Origin: Fibrisoma montanum
Lineage (GTDB): Bacteria > Bacteroidota > Bacteroidia > Cytophagales > Spirosomataceae
Length of the DNA stretch: 64,000 nucleotides
Assembly (NCBI RefSeq): GCF_003583365.1
Contig: NZ_QXED01000002.1
Coordinates: forward strand, 1 to 64,000
Direction: 5' to 3'
This document shows, piece by piece, positions 60,321 through 64,000 of the stretch. The stretch's first letter is position 1; every line of letters begins with the position of its first letter. Made by a program: the position numbers and the translations under genes. Below the pieces are notes generated by a model. It was not told the origin of the DNA. It did not search any database and was given only the letters and a program-made list of their open reading frames with translations.

Positions 60321-60668
60321 TTAGCTTGTTGAATGGCGAGGTTTTCTTATCCGATAACTCACGATCCCGAGCGTGATGATCAACACCAAACCCGTCAGAA
60401 CCGCAAGAATCAACCTTGTCATTTCGTGGAGCGGCAAAGACACGCCCTGTGATTCGAACACCCGGTACTTGAGCAGGTCTTTTTGCAGGTCGTTCATATA
60501 CGCTACGTCAAATGTCTGGTTGTACTGGATTTTCCGACCGTCTACGTTACCATTTATCCGGATGGAAAGCGTCTGGCTGTTGTCAATTAGTTGCGTTTGC
60601 AGGACCGACCGTTGACTCAGGGCGGTTAAGCTAACGCTCATAAGCAGGGTAATGAGTATGAGTCTCAT
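60321..60668 (-). CDS. Hypothetical exported/anchored small protein
   Basis: A 115-residue protein from the ATG at 60668: a signal peptide (LITLLMSVSLTALSQ), a short polar domain (about 20-80, VDGRKIQYNQTFDVAYMND), then a C-terminal membrane helix (about 85-105, LILAVLTGLVLIITLGIVS) and a basic tail. I do not recognise the family. It lies downstream of the FtsX gene on the same strand, separated by a G/C-rich hairpin. Confidence 0.6.
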   Translation of the reverse strand: MRLILITLLMSVSLTALSQRSVLQTQLIDNSQTLSIRINGNVDGRKIQYNQTFDVAYMNDLQKDLLKYRVFESQGVSLPLHEMTRLILAVLTGLVLIITLGIVSYRIRKPRHSTS

Positions 60669-60684
60669 AAATGTGTTTGGTTTT

Positions 60685-60740
60685 GGGCTAAGGGCGTGGG
60701 GCATGGGGTACAGCTGCCGGCAACCCCACGCCCCATGCCC
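60685..60740. repeat. G-rich fold-back element downstream of the FtsX permease gene
   Basis: Words GGGCGTGGGG and GGGGCATGGGG in one arm face their complements in the other. On the plus strand four G runs with loops of 4, 3 and 3 nt (60685-60708) meet the classical G-quadruplex rule. The element sits next to the stop codon of the minus-strand permease. Confidence 0.7.
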
Positions 60741-60748
60741 CATGCTCT

Positions 60749-63415
60749 CTACTCTGACCGTAAGGACTTAACCGGGTTCATCAGGGCGGCTTTAATGCTG
60801 TGGAAGCTGACCGTGGCCAGCGCTGCCAGCAGGGAAGCCAGGCCGACACCGGCAAAAATCCAGATGCTGATGGTAATGCGCTCGGCGTAATTGTCGAGCC
60901 ATTTCTGCATGCCAAACCAGGCCAGGGGAATGGCAATCGCCAGGGCGATGGCTACCAGCTTCACGAAGTCACGGGACAGCACAACGATGATGTTAACGAC
61001 ACTGGCCCCCATCACCTTCCGGATGCCAATCTCTTTGGTTCGCTGTTCGATGACCAGCAGCGCTATGGCAAACAGGCCCAGGCACGATAGCAGCATGGCG
61101 ATACTGGCGGCCAGGCTGAATATCTGCGACATAGCTTGTTCATTCTGATACCAGCCATCGACGTTTTCGTCCAGAAACGAGCCTAGAAATTCAGATTGGG
61201 GGGCTACTTCCTGCCAGATCTTTTTTATCTTATCCATCGACTGCGCGAGGCTCTGCGGAGCGACCCGAACGAATACGTAATGGATATCCTCCCGGTTTGA
61301 AATGTGCATCGCAATGGGCCGGGCTTCGTCGGCTACGGAGTACAACTGAAAATCGGGTACGACACCGATAATCTCTGACTTTGCGCCCGTCGTGTCCGAA
61401 TCATCCCGGATAAACGCGCCAACCGGCTGTTTCGCGTCGATCAGTTTAGCCATGCTCTCCGTCACGACTACGCGGTTTACGGAATCGGCCGCATACGCCG
61501 GGTCAAAATCACGGCCGGCCAGCAGCTTCATGTCGAGCGTTTTCAGGTAATCGTAATCTACCAGCAGCCAGTCCGTCGTGATCTGTTTTCCCTTGTATGT
61601 AAAACCGAACGTACTGCGCGACGTAACGCGGTCTTTGCCCTTGCCCAGGTTGGTACTCGTACCCGTCACGGCCAGCACCGTGGGGTCGTTGGTTAGCCGG
61701 TTCCGCAAACGACCGAGTACCTGTCGGCCATTCACCTGGTTGCCGACCGGGATGCTGATTACCTGTTCCTTGTCAAAGCCGACCGGTTGCTGGCGCAGGT
61801 GGTCTACTTGCTGAATGGCGATAAGGGTGCAGCAGGCCAGCAGACTCGACATGGTAAATTGCGTAACGATCAGCGAGTTGCGCAGGAGTCCCGGCCGTTT
61901 CAACGATACTTTCCCTTTCAGCACCTCCACCGCGTTGAACCGGGCCATTTGCCAGGCCGGGTAGCCGCCCGCTATGAACGTAACGACAACGAATACGCCC
62001 ACCATCCAGGCAATGAACCCCGGCTGAAACGCGTAGGTTAACGTAAATTTGGTCTGGAACGTACTATTGAATGTTCCGAGCAGCAGGCACGTGAGGGTGA
62101 TTCCGGTAACGAAACCAATGAAACAGATGAAAGTTGATTCGCTCCAGATCTGGCCGAAAAGCTGATGTTTCTGCGCACCCAGCGATTTACGGACGCCAAC
62201 TTCCTTGGCCCGCGTGAATGACCGGGCAATGCTCATGTTGATGAAGTTGATGCAGGCAATGGACAGGATGAAAACGCCGATTCCGATCAGTACGTAGATC
62301 AGCGCAATGGGCGCTCCTTTGCCGTTCGATATGTCGCGGTCGAAGTGAACATCGGCCAGTTTCTGTAAGCGTATCGCAAACACATCGCTACGTTCATCGG
62401 GCTTTGCGCCTTTTTTGCGGAGGTCTTGTATCGTGTTGGCAAAATACTTCTGCGCAAACGGTTTCAGCCGGGCTTCAAAAGCCGTTTGGTCAACATCCGG
62501 CGCTACCCTGATGAACACCCGGTGCGAGTTGGCATACCAGTTATCCTTGTCCGTTTGGTAGTTCGGGGCTGTTTCGATCCGGACCAGCGCATCGTAGTGG
62601 ACGGATGAGTTATCCGGTGAATCGGCAATGATGCCGGTGACGATGTATTGCTTTTTGTTGCCCTCACTGCCGATCAGCAGGTGCTTTCCGATCGGGTCCT
62701 CGTTGCCAAATACGGCCTTCGCCATCGCTTCGCTGACGACAATGCTGCTCAGGTCACGCAGCGCCACATCTGAACTACCCTTGATGAGTGGGAACGAAAA
62801 CAGCGTCAAAAAATCCGGATCAGTCTGGATAACCATCTTGTCGACATACTTACCCCGGTACTCGACCAGGCTCGTTCGTCCGGACATGATCCGGGCCGCA
62901 GCCTCCACTTCCGGAAAGTCAGCTTTCAGGGCCGGCATCAGCGGTAAGGGCATGCCACCCGTTCGGCTGACGCGCTCTGGGTCATTGGCGAAAAGATAGG
63001 TCTGGAAAATCCGGTCGCCGTCTTTATGGAACGAGTCGAACGTAAACTGGCGGTACGCCGTGAGGAACAGAAACAGGCAGATGCAGAAAGCGACGGAGAG
63101 GCCAACTACGTTGACGGCCGTATAGCCTTTGCTACGCCAGAGGTTGCGCAGGGCGATTTTGATGTAGGAACGGATCATGTCAGGATGAAACAAAGAAGGT
63201 TGAGGATACGAATGAGGCTGTTGTCGTCGACGCACAAAGGGCGGCAGCACCGACAGCACGTTGAGCAGGTAGCGCAGCGTAGCCTGGGTTTTACCCGCCC
63301 GCTGGTGCCAGTAGGCGTAGAGTTCGTCGAGGTCGCCTTCGACTTCCTCCAGTGTGTTGGCCGGATGCAGCCAGGCCAGGAGACGCTGCGCCCAGCGGGG
63401 CGGGGTTGATTTCAT
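60749..63415 (-). CDS. FtsX/MacB-type ABC transporter permease with soluble prefix domain
   Basis: An 888-residue permease. Residues 1-85 form the 'permease prefix' domain (RWAQRLLAWLHPANTLEEVE, GDLDELYAYWHQRAGKTQA). Then come the first helix and a periplasmic MacB_PCD domain (about 110-370), an FtsX domain (about 370-500), a second MacB_PCD and a last FtsX block (RTKEIGIRKVMGASVVNII). Such proteins work with an ABC ATPase to move or sense peptides and lipoproteins at the inner membrane. No ATPase gene is nearby. A second similar gene lies upstream. Confidence 0.9.
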   Translation of the reverse strand: MKSTPPRWAQRLLAWLHPANTLEEVEGDLDELYAYWHQRAGKTQATLRYLLNVLSVLPPFVRRRQQPHSYPQPSLFHPDMIRSYIKIALRNLWRSKGYTAVNVVGLSVAFCICLFLFLTAYRQFTFDSFHKDGDRIFQTYLFANDPERVSRTGGMPLPLMPALKADFPEVEAAARIMSGRTSLVEYRGKYVDKMVIQTDPDFLTLFSFPLIKGSSDVALRDLSSIVVSEAMAKAVFGNEDPIGKHLLIGSEGNKKQYIVTGIIADSPDNSSVHYDALVRIETAPNYQTDKDNWYANSHRVFIRVAPDVDQTAFEARLKPFAQKYFANTIQDLRKKGAKPDERSDVFAIRLQKLADVHFDRDISNGKGAPIALIYVLIGIGVFILSIACINFINMSIARSFTRAKEVGVRKSLGAQKHQLFGQIWSESTFICFIGFVTGITLTCLLLGTFNSTFQTKFTLTYAFQPGFIAWMVGVFVVVTFIAGGYPAWQMARFNAVEVLKGKVSLKRPGLLRNSLIVTQFTMSSLLACCTLIAIQQVDHLRQQPVGFDKEQVISIPVGNQVNGRQVLGRLRNRLTNDPTVLAVTGTSTNLGKGKDRVTSRSTFGFTYKGKQITTDWLLVDYDYLKTLDMKLLAGRDFDPAYAADSVNRVVVTESMAKLIDAKQPVGAFIRDDSDTTGAKSEIIGVVPDFQLYSVADEARPIAMHISNREDIHYVFVRVAPQSLAQSMDKIKKIWQEVAPQSEFLGSFLDENVDGWYQNEQAMSQIFSLAASIAMLLSCLGLFAIALLVIEQRTKEIGIRKVMGASVVNIIVVLSRDFVKLVAIALAIAIPLAWFGMQKWLDNYAERITISIWIFAGVGLASLLAALATVSFHSIKAALMNPVKSLRSE

Positions 63416-63420
63416 GGGAT

Positions 63421-63489
63421 TAAGGGTTAAGGTGTGGGGTCGGGGCTTTGGGTTACAGTCACCCTACGCCCTGGACCCCCAGCCCCATA
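63421..63489. repeat. G/C-rich fold-back element between the two FtsX genes
   Basis: The minus strand from 63486 to 63462 reads four G runs (GGGGCTGGGGG TCCA GGG CGTA GGG with loops 2, 4 and 4), a classical quadruplex motif. The plus strand of the same gap has GGGG TC GGGG CTTT GGG runs. The two G-rich arms are near-complements of each other. It lies directly after the stop of the upstream permease. Confidence 0.7.
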
Positions 63490-64000
63490 CTATTCGGCAC
63501 GTAACGACTTAACCGGGTTTGTCAGCGCAGCCTTTATGCTTTGAAAGCTGACCGTTAGCAACGCAATTCCTATGGCTAACAGACCCGCCAAGGCAAATAC
63601 CCACCACTCTATGTCAATCTTGTAGGCAAAGTCTTGGAGCCATTGATTCATGAGATACCAGGCAATGGGTGTGGCTAGGACAATAGCGATGATTACTAAC
63701 CGTAGGAAGTCTTTCGAGAGTAGTGAAACAATACTAGTAACCGATGCTCCTAAGACTTTGCGTACACCGATTTCTTTGGTCCTGCGTTCGGCAGAGAAGG
63801 TCGCTAAACCAAACAGCCCTAAGCAGGAAAGTAGAATGGTAATACTGGCGAAAACGTTGAATAGCTGTCCAGCTTTTTGTTCGGCCTGATAGAGCCTGTT
63901 AAAGCTCTCGTCTAGGAAGGTGTATTTAAAAGGCTTGCCAGGAAATTGTGTTTGCCAAATACGTTCTGCTTTGGCCAGAACTTTAGGAGTGGTTCCCGGA
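63490..64000 (-). CDS. FtsX/MacB-type ABC transporter permease, C-terminal part (cut by window edge)
   Basis: The minus-strand frame is open from the window edge to a TAG at 63490-63492. It encodes about 169 residues: the end of a second MacB_PCD domain (TFLDESFNRLYQAEQKAGQL) and the final FtsX block with three helices (FASITILLSCLGLFGLATFS, RRTKEIGVRKVLGASV, FALAGLLAIGIALLTVSFQ), ending SIKAALTNPVKSLRAE. It is a paralogue of the complete gene at 60749-63415 and lies upstream of it in tandem. Its 5' end is outside the window. Confidence 0.9.
   Translation of the reverse strand, partial: PGTTPKVLAKAERIWQTQFPGKPFKYTFLDESFNRLYQAEQKAGQLFNVFASITILLSCLGLFGLATFSAERRTKEIGVRKVLGASVTSIVSLLSKDFLRLVIIAIVLATPIAWYLMNQWLQDFAYKIDIEWWVFALAGLLAIGIALLTVSFQSIKAALTNPVKSLRAE

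Overview
The window looks like a chromosomal segment from a member of the Bacteroidota, most likely a Cytophagales bacterium close to Spirosoma. This is an inference. It rests on a type IX secretion sorting domain, a DUF3822 protein, a TonB-receptor-like barrel with a carboxypeptidase-regulatory N-terminus, FtsX permeases with a soluble prefix domain, start regions without Shine-Dalgarno sequences, several TAnnTTTG promoter boxes, and a fairly high GC content. Genes are dense and mostly housekeeping or metabolic. I see no prophage, insertion sequence, CRISPR array or tRNA gene. The left edge is the 3' half of a 5S rRNA, so an rRNA operon ends here.

Layout: 0-4 kb holds a GH105-type secreted hydrolase, a YjdI/CDGSH iron-sulfur protein overlapping an OsmC protein, and pyrE. 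4-10.5 kb holds two tandem soluble multi-PAS histidine kinases and a PQQ dehydrogenase with an embedded cytochrome c domain. 10.5-17 kb holds a CNNM/CorC membrane protein and a cytochrome c maturation operon (ccmB-ccmC-ccmD-ccmE-ccmF plus a small membrane protein) whose CcmE carries Cys instead of the usual haem-binding His. 17-25 kb holds a TSUP permease, feoA-feoB, an unlisted 54-aa membrane peptide, the NAD(P)HX repair enzyme, rplS, dapF, a bestrophin-like channel and a rhodanese. 25-33 kb holds an outer-membrane barrel with a dihaem cytochrome lipoprotein, htpG, a secreted Asp-box protein and DUF4126. 33-42 kb holds an ABC exporter, a second CNNM protein, two Nudix enzymes, coaD, a MATE transporter, DUF3822 and a CBS protein. 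42-54 kb holds a RecD-like helicase, a vWA/T9SS cargo protein, a cyclophilin, DUF2264, metG, an NAD-dependent epimerase, a TPR protein and two envelope proteins. 54-64 kb holds a ManD/RspA-like enolase-superfamily enzyme, an AT-rich thioredoxin-fold protein, an MscS channel, a cysteine desulfurase, an FMN reductase, an SDR, and two FtsX-like permeases (the last one cut by the window edge).

The most unusual signal is between the genes. At least ten intergenic gaps hold self-complementary elements. In several of them one arm is built from a short repeated word and the opposite arm is the complement of that word, with a different word in each gap: GGAGGAAGG, TTTGTAG, GAATGA, GTTTACGG, GGGGCATGGGG. 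Some can form G-quadruplex or triplex DNA. They sit downstream of, between and upstream of unrelated genes, and ordinary terminators do not explain them all. Other points of interest are a perfect 14-bp inverted repeat enclosing the start codon of a CxxC-less thioredoxin-fold gene, a 15-bp tandem repeat inside the N-terminus of htpG, a nested inverted repeat behind htpG, and a decayed ATPase start upstream of the epimerase gene.

Many starts in the list differ from the longest open frame. I chose starts from signal peptides, family N-termini and promoter spacing, and I say so where it matters.
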